NCBI RefSeq assembly: GCF_023702675.1
Contig: NZ_CP098478.1
Location: 3,596,001-3,660,000, forward strand
DNA length: 64,000 nt
Origin: Acinetobacter sp. C26M
GTDB lineage: Bacteria; Pseudomonadota; Gammaproteobacteria; Pseudomonadales; Moraxellaceae
Direction of reading: 5' to 3'
Each line of letters starts with the position of its first letter. Position 1 is the first letter of the stretch. The position numbers and the translations under genes are program-made. Below the pieces are notes generated by a model. The model searched no databases. It had not been told where the DNA came from and saw only the letters and a program-made list of their open reading frames with translations. Below are positions 30,750 through 40,586 of this stretch, piece by piece.

Positions 30750-32999
30750 CTACTGTGAAGACGCTGGACGGATTGTCGTAGTAGTTACTGTGTTCTTACT
30801 ACGTTCCGTTTCTTTCACAGGTAGCTGTACTGTCTTCTTCTGTACCTGAGGTTCCTCAATCGCAACTGGCGTCGTCACTACTACCGTTTTTTTCGCCTGA
30901 GTCGCTGTTGGAACTTTTTGATACGGAGAATTTGTGACAATCGCTTGCGAGTTATAAATATCCGTAACATTTTCTGGCAATTTGGCGAAATTACCATTCT
31001 TATCCATCGCTAATTGCAAACTATATAATTGGTTATAGCGCTGTTGGGATAAGCGTCGTACATCATCCGAATCCCCAACAATAGTTGGATGAATAAAGAC
31101 AAGTAAGTTGCGTTTTTCTTTACTCTTTGAATCTGCGCGAAATAAACGGCCCACATAAGGAATATCACTGAGTATAGGCAAGCCTTGGCGCCCAAGGGTA
31201 GAATTATCAACCACCAAGCCACCCAACACCACGGTTTGCCCATGATCAGCCAATACCGAGGTTTTAATTGCTCGCTTATTGGTAATTAAATCTGCCGCCT
31301 GACCTTTCCCTTCCACATTAGAAACTTCTTGTTCAACCTCTAAGCGAACAGATCCCCCTTCGCCAATATGTGGAACAACTTTCAGGGTTACCCCGACATC
31401 CTTACGCTCAACCGTTGTATATGGGTTCACCGTACTATTACCAGTCGTTGCCACAGAGCCCGTGACAAAAGGAACGTTTTGCCCCACCACAATATAAGCT
31501 TCTTCGTTATCCATAGTTACAATGGATGGTGTAGAAAGAAGATTCGATTGGGTATTTTCTTTTAATGCTTGAATCAGTGCACCATATAGTTGACGAGAGC
31601 CATTACTTCCCTCTTTATACTTACCTAAACCAATAGCCGCACCAGCACCCAGAGCAGCACCAGCACCTGCTGCACCACCCGTTAAATAACCTGCAGCAAT
31701 TTTAGACAGGCTTGATCCAACATTTGAAAAGTTGATTAGCCCGACACCGCTATTTAGATCACCCATTGCCCATTGCACACCCAATTGGTCTGCATCAGTT
31801 CCAACCACCTCAATAATCGCAGCCTCAATTAACACTTGTTGACGACGTGTATCCAGCTGTTGAATCGCAGCATCAATTTCACGCATTAACTGAGGATCAG
31901 CTTTTACCACCAGAGCGTTTTGTGTTGGATCAGCAATAATACTGACACCACCCTGATTAAAACTGGTAATACCTGAGTTCTGACTATTATTCGAATTACT
32001 ATTTAAATTAATTGAAGGTGTCGAGACAGAAGAACCAGTTGAAGAGCTTGAATTCTGATTGTTCGAAATTAAGTTATTAATCGAGTTTGATCGATTATTA
32101 CTATTCGAAGATGAAGATGAAACAGACTGCCCTGTCACCAAACCTTGTAAAATTTCAGCTAAGTTTTTGGCACTGGCATATTTTAAGCGGAAGACCTTGA
32201 GCCCACCTAAACGATCTGCCGATGGCACATCCAGCATTTCAATCATCTGACGTAAACGTTTACGTGAGTCTGGATCACCCTTAATCAAAATCCGATTGGT
32301 GCGATTATCTGCAATAATGCGTACCCGCGAACCAATAAAATCCTTCGATGCGCCTGTCGCACTCATTGTCTCTAACAAGCCAATAATTTCTTCAGCTTGG
32401 CTCGATTGTAGGGTAATTGCTTCAATATCATTTTGCCCAGTACCATCCAAATTACGAACAATACTTTCAAGCTGATAAATATTGGTCGCACGGTCAGAAA
32501 CGATTAAAGCATTAGTACCAGCAACTGCCGCCAAATGTGCAAATTGTGGCATTAACGGACGTAATGCAGGAATCAAATCATTCGGATTGGTATTTTGCAG
32601 CCAGATTACACGCGTCACAATCTGATCACCACCTGCACGACTACGTGCATCGTAGGGAATTCCAGAGTTCTTCGCATTGCTGTCTGGTACAAGTTTAACC
32701 GTATTTCCAGATGGTAGTGCCACCACACCATTAACGTTGAGTACACCTAGAAACAGGTCATACACTTCATCTTTATTTAGGGGTTTATTGGAAATAACCG
32801 TCACATTACCACGCACACGAGGGTCTACCGCAAAATTCTTCCCCGTAATATCTGCAACTTCATTAATAAATGCGGTTAAGTCTGCATCACGTAGATTGAT
32901 CTTCCATGTTTGTGCTTGCACATTGGTACTGATTGTCGCAACCAAAGGTGCTGCGGCAAGTAATGCCCAAAGTGGACGTTGATGATTTAAAAAAGCCAT
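30750..32999 (-). CDS. gspD: Type II secretion system secretin GspD
   Basis: 749 residues. A signal peptide is followed by an N0 domain (DADLTAFINEVADITGKNFA), N1-N3 repeats and the secretin core with VPFVTGS and VPHIGEGGSVRLEVEQEVS. It forms the outer-membrane channel for folded exoproteins. The linker in N3 is very rich in Ser/Asn (roughly residues 295-350), and a Gly/Ala-rich stretch (YLTGGAAGAGAALGAGAAIG) replaces a shorter loop of the usual secretin. ATG 32999 is used; an in-frame GTG nine bases upstream with AGGA before it is equally possible. Second gene after gspN and gspC. Confidence 0.95.
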   Translation of the reverse strand: MAFLNHQRPLWALLAAAPLVATISTNVQAQTWKINLRDADLTAFINEVADITGKNFAVDPRVRGNVTVISNKPLNKDEVYDLFLGVLNVNGVVALPSGNTVKLVPDSNAKNSGIPYDARSRAGGDQIVTRVIWLQNTNPNDLIPALRPLMPQFAHLAAVAGTNALIVSDRATNIYQLESIVRNLDGTGQNDIEAITLQSSQAEEIIGLLETMSATGASKDFIGSRVRIIADNRTNRILIKGDPDSRKRLRQMIEMLDVPSADRLGGLKVFRLKYASAKNLAEILQGLVTGQSVSSSSSNSNNRSNSINNLISNNQNSSSSTGSSVSTPSINLNSNSNNSQNSGITSFNQGGVSIIADPTQNALVVKADPQLMREIDAAIQQLDTRRQQVLIEAAIIEVVGTDADQLGVQWAMGDLNSGVGLINFSNVGSSLSKIAAGYLTGGAAGAGAALGAGAAIGLGKYKEGSNGSRQLYGALIQALKENTQSNLLSTPSIVTMDNEEAYIVVGQNVPFVTGSVATTGNSTVNPYTTVERKDVGVTLKVVPHIGEGGSVRLEVEQEVSNVEGKGQAADLITNKRAIKTSVLADHGQTVVLGGLVVDNSTLGRQGLPILSDIPYVGRLFRADSKSKEKRNLLVFIHPTIVGDSDDVRRLSQQRYNQLYSLQLAMDKNGNFAKLPENVTDIYNSQAIVTNSPYQKVPTATQAKKTVVVTTPVAIEEPQVQKKTVQLPVKETERSKNTVTTTTIRPASSQ

Positions 33000-33039
33000 A
33001 ACCTGCACTTATTCCTAACTGATGTGTGACGTGTGATCA

Positions 33040-33876
33040 CTAAAAACTTTGTTGTATGGTCATCACTTGATCACCACGTTTTATTTCTATTTTGGCGTGT
33101 CCTTCACGACGTACTTGCTCTAATAATTGTACTTCGTTAAGCCCTTGCCCGACGCTTTGACCATTGATCGATAGAATACGATCACCAGAACGTAAACCCA
33201 AGGTATTTTTTAAATTCGATGGCGTCTTATCCGATATTTCATAACCATCACCGCCACCACTCACACCCATATTTTTCAGGTATTGATCGCGATTATCCTG
33301 CATTTGTTGAATTGCTTGACCTAAAGCAGATTGTGGTGAGTTCTGAGTCGGGGTGGCAGCTGAAGGTGGTACATTATTCGCACTATTAAGTACAGGTGCA
33401 ATCGGTTGATACAAACCGTTGTCTAATCCCTTGAATTTCACTTCTCGGGTCGCACCATTACCTTGCCTCAAGATCACATGATCCCAATACACTTCTGCCA
33501 ATTGGTAAGAGGTTGAACCAACTGTCTCACCAACACGATAACGTTCAGCGGTATCATTCAACTTAATCACAGCGGAAGACAAGTAATTTGGCTGACCTAA
33601 CAATACACCTTGCAATTCCAAATTAACATTATCATCTGCCGAGACAGCTGCTGGCTCATTAAATAGAGCAAAGGAGCTAATATTGGGTACTTGGGCTTGT
33701 TGCGAGCCTAGATCAACTCGATCAAACTGCATAGGTTGTGGCGGTGCAACCACCCACCAAAATAAAGAAGCCAGTTTCCAACATAACCATAAGATGAGTA
33801 GTGCTAAAACCAGACCACTGAGCTTATCTAGCTTTTGCCAACGTAGTTGTTGCATTTTTTGAGTGATTGCTTTCAT
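33040..33876 (-). CDS. gspC: Type II secretion system protein GspC
   Basis: 278 residues: one N-terminal membrane helix (LSGLVLALLILWLCWKLASL), a homology region (NLELQGVLLGQPNYLSSAVI) that contacts the secretin N0 domain, and a C-terminal PDZ-like domain (LGLRSGDRILSINGQSVGQG). GspC links the inner-membrane platform to GspD and helps select substrates. Its ATG overlaps the gspN stop (TAATG). Confidence 0.93.
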   Translation of the reverse strand: MKAITQKMQQLRWQKLDKLSGLVLALLILWLCWKLASLFWWVVAPPQPMQFDRVDLGSQQAQVPNISSFALFNEPAAVSADDNVNLELQGVLLGQPNYLSSAVIKLNDTAERYRVGETVGSTSYQLAEVYWDHVILRQGNGATREVKFKGLDNGLYQPIAPVLNSANNVPPSAATPTQNSPQSALGQAIQQMQDNRDQYLKNMGVSGGGDGYEISDKTPSNLKNTLGLRSGDRILSINGQSVGQGLNEVQLLEQVRREGHAKIEIKRGDQVMTIQQSF

Positions 33877-34640
33877 TAGAAACCACCTTGCAACAGTGGC
33901 TGACGTGAACTGATCACATAAGTATCCAACCCTGCCTTACCTTGGTAAGAAGGAATATTCAACAGCATCCGTTGTGTTAGCTGTACATCCAGCATCAAAT
34001 TTGAATCTAAGCTTAAATTTGCCATTTTCTGCTGACGCTGATCTCGGACATCAATTTTTAACTGCCCATTTTCATCTTTCAGATCAGCCACCAAAGAAGG
34101 CATATTCATACGGTCCTGACGCTGACCAAAAGTATAACTCAACGCGCCACCGCCCCAATTCAATTGACCTTCGGTCGCGCTAAAACCTTTTTCTTTTTGG
34201 TAATTCAATTGCACGTCTTTCAGCTGAATCGAATTTTCAGGCCATTGCCAATTCGCAAAATATTTTAATGTTTCAGGTGAAATTTTACCTTGCAGGTCTT
34301 TGATCATCATTTTTTGACCTAAACCATAGGCAAAAATTCCATCGAACTGAGTATTACCACTGTGAATATCGAGATCTGCACCAACACGCAGTAATAGCAA
34401 ATCGAGAGGACGCGTTTTCCAATGGACTGATCCACGCAATTGACCGCGCTGCCAATCTGCTTGCCCTTGCCAAATATTGCCGCTGACATTATGTAATATT
34501 TGATTATCTTTTGAAAATTTCGCAATTAACCATGTTGCTGGAATTTGTAAAATAATAAAAATTAAAAATGCAAAAATGGCGAAAATCCACCATCTCCATT
34601 GCTTGGTTTTTTTCTTCATTCCACCCTTACCAACATGCAA
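33876..34640 (-). CDS. gspN: Type II secretion system protein GspN
   Basis: 254 residues with one N-terminal membrane helix (WWIFAIFAFLIFIILQIPAT) and a periplasmic beta-rich remainder (IWQGQADWQRGQLRGSVHWK) typical of GspN, an accessory subunit found in a subset of systems. ATG 34640 has GGTGA 7 nt upstream; an in-frame ATG at 34619 is possible. It opens the gspN-gspC-gspD operon. The other gsp genes are not here, in keeping with scattered gsp loci in this genus. Confidence 0.88.
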   Translation of the reverse strand: MHVGKGGMKKKTKQWRWWIFAIFAFLIFIILQIPATWLIAKFSKDNQILHNVSGNIWQGQADWQRGQLRGSVHWKTRPLDLLLLRVGADLDIHSGNTQFDGIFAYGLGQKMMIKDLQGKISPETLKYFANWQWPENSIQLKDVQLNYQKEKGFSATEGQLNWGGGALSYTFGQRQDRMNMPSLVADLKDENGQLKIDVRDQRQQKMANLSLDSNLMLDVQLTQRMLLNIPSYQGKAGLDTYVISSRQPLLQGGF

Positions 34641-34714
34641 ATATCACCCTTTATGAGACAATCGCCCCCTAAATGACATTATGCATACTTTTTCAACATC
34701 GCCAATTCTCTCAT

Positions 34715-34745
34715 ATAAAAAAACCAAGCTTTTTAAGCCTGGCTT
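34715..34745 (-). terminator. Terminator of the H-NS family gene
   Basis: AAGCCAGGCTT / AAGCTTGGTTT stem (two G-U pairs) with a 3-nt loop, followed by TTTTATA on the minus strand. Confidence 0.8.
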
Positions 34746-34756
34746 TTGATAAAGGA

Positions 34757-34788
34757 TAAAGTCATCGTATGACAAAACGATGACTTTA
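34757..34788 (-). promoter_or_regulatory. Perfect 12-bp hairpin in the 3' untranslated region of the H-NS family gene
   Basis: TAAAGTCATCGT pairs exactly with ACGATGACTTTA around an 8-nt loop, 9 nt after the stop codon and before the terminator. There is no T-run, so it is an extra RNA structure. Confidence 0.6.
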
Positions 34789-34796
34789 AAACTTGC

Positions 34797-35123
34797 TTAG
34801 ATTAAGAAATCTTCAAGTTTTGCACCTTTTTCTAATTCAGCAACTAACCAGCGTGGTTGCTTACCACGACCAGTCCAAGTTTCTTCAGCATTGCTCTTAT
34901 TACGGTAGCGTGGCTCTACTGCTTTACGCGTCGTTTTCTTACGCTTTTGTTCGCCCACTTCCAATAATTCTTCAACACTAAAGCCAATCGCATCAGCAAT
35001 TGCAATAATTTGATTATAAGCATCTTCAATAGCTTGATCTTTTTTACTTGCAATTAAAGCTTCTGCTTCTGCTTGTAAACGCTTCAAATCTTCTACAGAT
35101 AACTCGCTAATATCTGGTTTCAT
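34797..35123 (-). CDS. H-NS family nucleoid-associated protein
   Basis: 108 residues. An N-terminal coiled-coil dimerisation region (LSVEDLKRLQAEAEALIASK), a basic linker (KRKKTTRKAVEPRYRNK) and the C-terminal DNA-binding motif TWTGRGKQPRWL define the family. It should bind AT-rich DNA and repress horizontally acquired and surface genes. ATG 35123 has GGAG 8 nt upstream; an in-frame GTG three codons earlier is rejected. It is single, with two hairpins downstream and an AT-rich 390-bp upstream region that is itself a plausible target. Confidence 0.92.
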   Translation of the reverse strand: MKPDISELSVEDLKRLQAEAEALIASKKDQAIEDAYNQIIAIADAIGFSVEELLEVGEQKRKKTTRKAVEPRYRNKSNAEETWTGRGKQPRWLVAELEKGAKLEDFLI

Positions 35124-35513
35124 TAGAACCACTCCGACTTAATAGGGGAAATATATCACTCAAAAAATAAAATGAATTTCAAATTCGATTCAATATTAAT
35201 TTATAAATGATTAAATAATCAATATGAGAATAACCCACTTAATCATATATCAAGCACTAAATAGCATTTTATTTACAATAAACCCTAAAAAATCACCTGT
35301 GTTATATAAAAACATATTTTATAAAAGCAAGCAGAAGATCATCAACAATACGACTTATATTAATTTACTCTTAATTTTATCTAAAAAATTCTAATTTTAT
35401 TGGGCTTATCATGGTTCAAACACACCAATCATTCAGAAATGATATGTTTGAACCTTATTATATAAATTTACTATGTAATTAAACAAAAATAGACATAATC
35501 GTCTTTATAATAA
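35124..35513. other. AT-rich spacer upstream of the H-NS family gene, with a large hairpin
   Basis: No gene. At 35413-35454 GGTTCAAACA pairs with TGTTTGAACC, enclosing a second stem ATCATT/AATGAT. It lies 60 bp past the stop of the thioesterase gene (minus strand), so it may act as that operon's 3' end, although no strong T-run follows. The promoter for the H-NS gene must be in the right part of the gap. Confidence 0.55.
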
Positions 35514-35963
35514 TTAATGAGATATTAACGAGTGCCCTACACTTTGCTCTAGTTGAACTATCTTTTGCCTAATCGTATCTGGGATATTTAATTTCTTTGA
35601 CGTTAGCTTATCAACGCAGACCATAACTGCCTCACCAGTCGCGACAACTTGATTCTGCGCTTCACTCCATAAGACATAATGCATACGAAAAGCACTATTT
35701 CTTAACTCTTCAATCCGCGCACCAATATGCAGCACATCAGGGTAAAATACTGGACTTAAATATTTGCATTGGCTTGATGCAACAACGGTCAATATATCCT
35801 GATCAAAGATATTCAATGCCATTAAATAAGCAATTCGTGCGCTTTCAATATAACGATAATACTGTACATTATTTACATGTCCAAAAGCATCCATATCCCC
35901 CCAGGCTATCGTTTGCTTATGTATTACCGGGTAGACAGAAAGTTCTTTCATACTTACACTCAT
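35514..35963 (-). CDS. Hotdog-fold acyl-CoA thioesterase (YbgC/4-HBT family)
   Basis: 149 residues. WGDMDAFGHVNNVQYYRYIESAR carries the 4-hydroxybenzoyl-CoA thioesterase signature with the catalytic Asp (D in GDMDAFGH). Its ATG overlaps the hemY stop (ATGA), so it is translationally coupled to the haem cluster. No signal peptide. It hydrolyses acyl-CoA in the cytosol; chain length unknown. A link to haem synthesis is not implied beyond cotranscription. Confidence 0.88.
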   Translation of the reverse strand: MSVSMKELSVYPVIHKQTIAWGDMDAFGHVNNVQYYRYIESARIAYLMALNIFDQDILTVVASSQCKYLSPVFYPDVLHIGARIEELRNSAFRMHYVLWSEAQNQVVATGEAVMVCVDKLTSKKLNIPDTIRQKIVQLEQSVGHSLISH

Positions 35964-37153
35964 ATCTTAAAATTAAGAAAATTCACATCATTTTCAAATA
36001 TTAAATTTAACTGTCTGATTAAATCAGAATTATCACCCAATGTTGCTTTAATCCTTAAATAACTCATTAAAATGTTATCTGGGTATAAAGTTAATAACTG
36101 CTCGGCGTCTTGCTGACGCTGCGTTGACACATAAATATGCCACTTTGCAAAGCTAAGCATTGGGACACTTGTATAACGCTGCTCCAGTTGAATAATACGC
36201 TGTTCAACATAAGCATAATCTGGAATCTGCTTGAGTAATTGCTGCTGAAACCACAGATAAAATACTTCGGGATCGAATTGATCCTGCAATAAATGCAGTG
36301 CCAAATCCTCATGCTGCAAACTCATTTCTGGCATTCGAGCCAGTAACTTCAACCAAAGCACTTTACTGCTATATGGACGCGTTTGAATCTCATCCTGCAA
36401 AACCAGATAACGTTGCTGCAATGCAGCAAGATCATCTACAGAAGCCTGATCAAATCGTATGAGTAGCTGTTGTAACCATAAATCACGGTGTTCCGCATCC
36501 AACAAACCATACTGAGTCGTTTGCAAGAATAACCAAGGTTCTTGTAACGCAAGTTTGCCCCAAAGTGCTGTAATCCGCTGCTGATACGCCGTTTCAATCT
36601 CAGTTAACCACGGAGACAACTGATGTTGAGCAAGAAACTCTAAATGGGTGAGCGCTTTCTGTGTTTCCTGCTGCTCAAGATAAATATCTATACGCTGCAA
36701 TTCAGCCAGCTCAAATGCCATCGGTGCAGATTTTTCTAGACTCTGCAAAGCTGTCTCATAATCACCATTTTTATAATCAAATTGTGCATCAATAATATGA
36801 TTGAGCAATCCTGATTGAGTATAAACACGCTCAATAAAAACTTGCTGATCTTTGGCTGCTTCCAACAACCAAACAATGCCAAGCTGCTCATAAGGATGCA
36901 GATCTTTAAAATGAAGAATCGTTTCTTTTTTTCGCTGCTCGCGGGCAAAAGACCGTTTACCGAATAACCAAGCAAATTGTGCCAATAAGCTGACCAAAAT
37001 AAATAGCCCGATTAGCCCTAAAACACCACTTTGGAATTGCCAATCTCGCCAATAGATATAGACATAGCCATTTCCATAGCCATAACTCAATACAGCAAAC
37101 AGTGCAAATAACACCAGACTTGCAAGCACATAAATCAACAGTAACCGTTTCAT
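35960..37153 (-). CDS. hemY: HemY-like membrane protein with TPR repeats
   Basis: 397 residues: two N-terminal membrane helices (about 3-23 and 42-66), then a long cytosolic helical region of tetratricopeptide type (FDYKNGDYETALQSLEKSAP is one repeat). This is the proteobacterial HemY N-terminal-domain family, which sits at the end of hemCDXY operons and is distinct from the protoporphyrinogen oxidase also called HemY. Its role is unclear. It follows hemX after 6 bp. Confidence 0.9.
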   Translation of the reverse strand: MKRLLLIYVLASLVLFALFAVLSYGYGNGYVYIYWRDWQFQSGVLGLIGLFILVSLLAQFAWLFGKRSFAREQRKKETILHFKDLHPYEQLGIVWLLEAAKDQQVFIERVYTQSGLLNHIIDAQFDYKNGDYETALQSLEKSAPMAFELAELQRIDIYLEQQETQKALTHLEFLAQHQLSPWLTEIETAYQQRITALWGKLALQEPWLFLQTTQYGLLDAEHRDLWLQQLLIRFDQASVDDLAALQQRYLVLQDEIQTRPYSSKVLWLKLLARMPEMSLQHEDLALHLLQDQFDPEVFYLWFQQQLLKQIPDYAYVEQRIIQLEQRYTSVPMLSFAKWHIYVSTQRQQDAEQLLTLYPDNILMSYLRIKATLGDNSDLIRQLNLIFENDVNFLNFKI

Positions 37154-37159
37154 AAAGCT

Positions 37160-37987
37160 TTACCCCAACAAACCAAGTGTGGTTAGTTTCGGTGTTGGTA
37201 CTGCGGGTAAATTTAAGATTTTCTCTAAACGCAATTTCATTTGCTGGCTATTTTGATCTGGTAATTCAGCAACTAGTTGCATCACCTCTAGAATCGATTT
37301 TCGATATTCTGTCAGTTGCCCTTGTTTTAAGGCTTGAGAAGCGAGTAACAAACGCAATTGTGCTTCTTTCAAGGTAATATTACGGTTCATCAAATCTGGT
37401 GAGTTGCGCTGTACTTTTTCTAATTTAAACCACTGCCACCACGACGCTGCTTCATTGTTTGTCATGCTAACTTTCGGATTTCGGATTTCTTGTTGAATCT
37501 TCTGATCTAATTGCTGCAACAAATTATCCAGTTGCTGCTGTTGCTGTGTCTGGCTCAAAACATATTGCTGAATAATTTGTTTATCCTGCTCAATCGACTT
37601 AACCAAACTATGTTGTAAGGCAGGAGATACAGCATATTGCACAACATGCTGCTGCACTTGGTTGAGTTGATCTAGCGCGTAGATAAACTGCTGTTGATCT
37701 AATGCAAATTGTACCAATTGCATTTGCTGTTTAATCAAAATAACGGGAGCAATGCCTGTTAGCGTCGTCGGAATAGCAACACTATCCGTAGGTTCTACAG
37801 GGCTGGTATTTTGCAACTGACGTTGTACAGCAACAAATTGATCATTCAATAAAGCATAACGTTGCTCAGTTTGGTCTAACTGTTGTTGTAACTGCGGTAC
37901 AGTCTGAGAATATTGTGCAACATCATAACTGAGTTTAGCCAACCACAATAAACTCAATCCTAATATTAGATAACCAATTTTTCTCAT
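37160..37987 (-). CDS. hemX: HemX-family membrane protein
   Basis: 275 residues. One N-terminal membrane helix (IGYLILGLSLLWLAKLSYDV) is followed by a long Gln-rich coiled coil (TVPQLQQQLDQTEQRYALLN). It matches the HemX family often annotated as uroporphyrinogen-III C-methyltransferase, but no methyltransferase domain is present. Start overlaps the hemD stop (ATGA). Probably a scaffold for tetrapyrrole enzymes; this is inference from its operon. Confidence 0.88.
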   Translation of the reverse strand: MRKIGYLILGLSLLWLAKLSYDVAQYSQTVPQLQQQLDQTEQRYALLNDQFVAVQRQLQNTSPVEPTDSVAIPTTLTGIAPVILIKQQMQLVQFALDQQQFIYALDQLNQVQQHVVQYAVSPALQHSLVKSIEQDKQIIQQYVLSQTQQQQQLDNLLQQLDQKIQQEIRNPKVSMTNNEAASWWQWFKLEKVQRNSPDLMNRNITLKEAQLRLLLASQALKQGQLTEYRKSILEVMQLVAELPDQNSQQMKLRLEKILNLPAVPTPKLTTLGLLG

Positions 37988-38760
37988 ACATGTCCTTGCC
38001 AGTCACTCATACGATGAATGATCTCTGATGCAGATAAATTTTCAAGCTGAATAATGTTAAATCCTTGCCCCATCTGCCGCTGAGCACGTTCCAAAACTTG
38101 AACTAAACGTGCACCCAAAACTAAATAAATCCAATCAGCAGCACAGGCATGCTGACTGCAGAGTTGTTGCCAATGATTCCAGCTCGCCTCACTACTAATC
38201 AACACAGCAACAGGCTGATTTAAACCTATTTTTTTTACAATTTCAGGAAATGCAATAAAACTCTGCGTTGGACACTGACGATGATAGAGTACAAAATTTA
38301 GAATTTCGACGCCCTGTTGCTGCAATTGCTGCATCATAAACTGTCGGCCGCCCAAACCACGCCAGAACGCTATTTTGGTTAGGTCTTTCTGTTGTTTTAA
38401 ACTTGGAAGTTCTAACACGCCCTCTGAAGTTTCCACCTCAGGTACCACACTTACTATTTTAAATTCAGCTAAAGCCTTTGCTGTAGCTTGTCCCACAGCG
38501 ACCCATTGAATATGTTTAAGCTGATCTAGTTGCAATCCCGCTTGCTGCAAATAACGTATTCCAATGTCAACGGCAGTCGGGCTAACCACCACGATTACTT
38601 GAGTCTCAACCAAGGCTAAGTAAAGTTGTTGCAAAGCTTCAGAAAAAGGCTCTGCAACTAACTCAAGCAAAGGTAATGCTTCAACCTGATAACCCACCTC
38701 ATTCAATGCTTGAGTTAAAACAGAAGCACGGTCATCAGGACGTGTATTAATAAACAGCAT
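37984..38760 (-). CDS. hemD: Uroporphyrinogen-III synthase
   Basis: 258 residues, two alpha/beta domains of the weakly conserved HemD family. Visible are INTRPDDRASVLTQAL at the N-terminus and VVVSPTAVDIGIRYLQQAG. It cyclises hydroxymethylbilane with inversion of ring D. Its ATG overlaps the hemC stop (TAATG). Family assignment rests as much on position as on motifs. Confidence 0.93.
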   Translation of the reverse strand: MLFINTRPDDRASVLTQALNEVGYQVEALPLLELVAEPFSEALQQLYLALVETQVIVVVSPTAVDIGIRYLQQAGLQLDQLKHIQWVAVGQATAKALAEFKIVSVVPEVETSEGVLELPSLKQQKDLTKIAFWRGLGGRQFMMQQLQQQGVEILNFVLYHRQCPTQSFIAFPEIVKKIGLNQPVAVLISSEASWNHWQQLCSQHACAADWIYLVLGARLVQVLERAQRQMGQGFNIIQLENLSASEIIHRMSDWQGHV

Positions 38761-39677
38761 TAATACAACGCTTTGAGCAATTCACCTGCACCTTGCGCCA
38801 GCAATCGCTGAGCGAGCTGTTCACCAAGTTGCTCAGCATCGACTGTTGCACCAACCAATTGCTCTTTCAACAAGGTGTTGCCATCTACACTGCCAACACG
38901 TCCTTCAATGTGTAATTGATCGTTGGCTAAGGTTGCATAACCTGCAATTGGAACCTGACAACCACCTTCAAGATAGGCATTAAAAGCACGTTCTGCTCGT
39001 ACACAGATCGAAGTTTCTTCGTGTTGTAATGGCTGAATCAACTCTAATAATGCAACATCATCCGTACGACATTCCAAACCGAGTGCACCTTGACCCACCG
39101 CAGGTAAACTCACAACTGGTGTTAAGCAATGACGAATCCGATCTGCCAGACCTAAACGTTTTAAACCAGCACTGGCTAAGATAATCGCATCATACAAGCC
39201 ATCATCCAGCTTAGATAACCGCGTTCCGACATTACCGCGCAAATCGATAATCTCTAAATCAGGGCGTAGCTGTAAAATTTGACACTTACGGCGTAGGCTA
39301 GATGTTCCTACTTTTGCGCCTTGTGGCAACTCATCAAAATGCGAGTACTGGTTTGAGACAAACGCATCCAAAGGATCTTCACGTTCACAGATCACAGCTA
39401 AGCTTAAGCCTTCAGGCAAATGCATCGGTACATCTTTCATTGAATGTACAGCCAAATCTGCACGACCATCCAGTAATGCAGCTTCCAATTCTTTTACGAA
39501 TAAACCTTTGCCACCAATTTTTGCTAACGGTGTATCTAAAATCTTATCGCCTTGGGTGACAAACTTAACCAATTCAACCGTTAAATCTGGATAAAGCACA
39601 TTTAAACGAGAACGAATATGTTCCGCCTGCCAAAGAGCAAGAGGGCTTTGTCGAGTCGCAATTTTTAAGGTTTTCAT
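38760..39677 (-). CDS. hemC: Hydroxymethylbilane synthase (porphobilinogen deaminase)
   Basis: 305 residues from [20 protein letters not shown]. The conserved signatures are [28 protein letters not shown] and [10 protein letters not shown], whose Cys holds the dipyrromethane cofactor. It joins four porphobilinogens. An in-frame TTG eight codons upstream is rejected. It follows algR in the same direction, the order known in Pseudomonas. Confidence 0.97.
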   Translation of the reverse strand: MKTLKIATRQSPLALWQAEHIRSRLNVLYPDLTVELVKFVTQGDKILDTPLAKIGGKGLFVKELEAALLDGRADLAVHSMKDVPMHLPEGLSLAVICEREDPLDAFVSNQYSHFDELPQGAKVGTSSLRRKCQILQLRPDLEIIDLRGNVGTRLSKLDDGLYDAIILASAGLKRLGLADRIRHCLTPVVSLPAVGQGALGLECRTDDVALLELIQPLQHEETSICVRAERAFNAYLEGGCQVPIAGYATLANDQLHIEGRVGSVDGNTLLKEQLVGATVDAEQLGEQLAQRLLAQGAGELLKALY

Positions 39678-39788
39678 AAATTCAAGGTAAGTATTGATCA
39701 AAGCAATTGTTCCAAACTTAACTTGATCACCTGAAATTGCAAGTAAAAAATCATAAAGTGATCAATCATTCAGCTGAAAAGCTGGGTT

Positions 39789-40529
39789 TTATAATTGATG
39801 CATGCACTCTCTTAAACTTGGTAGATGACGACGGCTAACTGACAATCGCTCCTCCAACTCACGCAAACGCACCTGATACTGACCAGCAGCCACCAACTCT
39901 AAACCTTCAAGATAGTCTAACGAGACCAAGGCATTACGATGGATCCGGATAAAACGATCTGCAAATTCTAACTCCAAGTCTTTTAAGGTTTCGTCAATCA
40001 ACACACTGCCATTTTTATGGCGAACGGTGACATATTTCTGATCTGCTAAAAAATAATAAACATTCTCTAGTGGAATCAGTTCTACTCCGCGATAAGTTTT
40101 CGCAGCAATTTGATGGCGTTGTGTTTTGGTATCGTACATATCGTCTTGTTGTTTTAAACCAGTCATTTGTGCTTGTGTAAGATGGGTTAAATGATTAAAC
40201 ACCTGCTGTAAATCTTGTTGTGCAACAGGTTTAAGTAAATATCCTTGTGCTTGAAATTTAAATGCTTCCAATGCATGTTGATCATATGCCGTACAAAAAA
40301 TAATCGCAGGACGAGGATGGAGCTGGCTAAGTTGTTCAGCACATTCCAAACCATTCATCCCTGGCATTTGAATATCTAGTAAAACGACATCAGGTGAGTC
40401 GTTTTCAATATGATTTAACACATCCTGACCATGATGCGCCGTCGCAATGACTTCGTGCCCCATTTGGGTCACTAAACGTGACAAACGCTCTACTGCGAGA
40501 GGCTCATCATCAGCAATCAGAACTCTCAT
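39789..40529 (-). CDS. algR: LytTR-family response regulator AlgR
   Basis: 246 residues. The receiver domain (IADDEP; phosphorylation site D52 in LLDIQMPGMNG) is followed by a C-terminal LytTR DNA-binding domain (LENVYYFLADQKYVTVRHKN; RIHRNALVS). ATG 40529 has AAGGAG about 6 nt upstream; a longer frame was rejected. In Pseudomonas AlgR controls alginate, twitching and virulence genes. It lies between the algZ sensor and hemC, the pseudomonad order. Confidence 0.92.
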   Translation of the reverse strand: MRVLIADDEPLAVERLSRLVTQMGHEVIATAHHGQDVLNHIENDSPDVVLLDIQMPGMNGLECAEQLSQLHPRPAIIFCTAYDQHALEAFKFQAQGYLLKPVAQQDLQQVFNHLTHLTQAQMTGLKQQDDMYDTKTQRHQIAAKTYRGVELIPLENVYYFLADQKYVTVRHKNGSVLIDETLKDLELEFADRFIRIHRNALVSLDYLEGLELVAAGQYQVRLRELEERLSVSRRHLPSLRECMHQL

Positions 40530-40586
40530 CCTCTTCTCCTTGTCACCGTTAACTTCATCCATATTTTTTATGGTTAACTTGACTTA

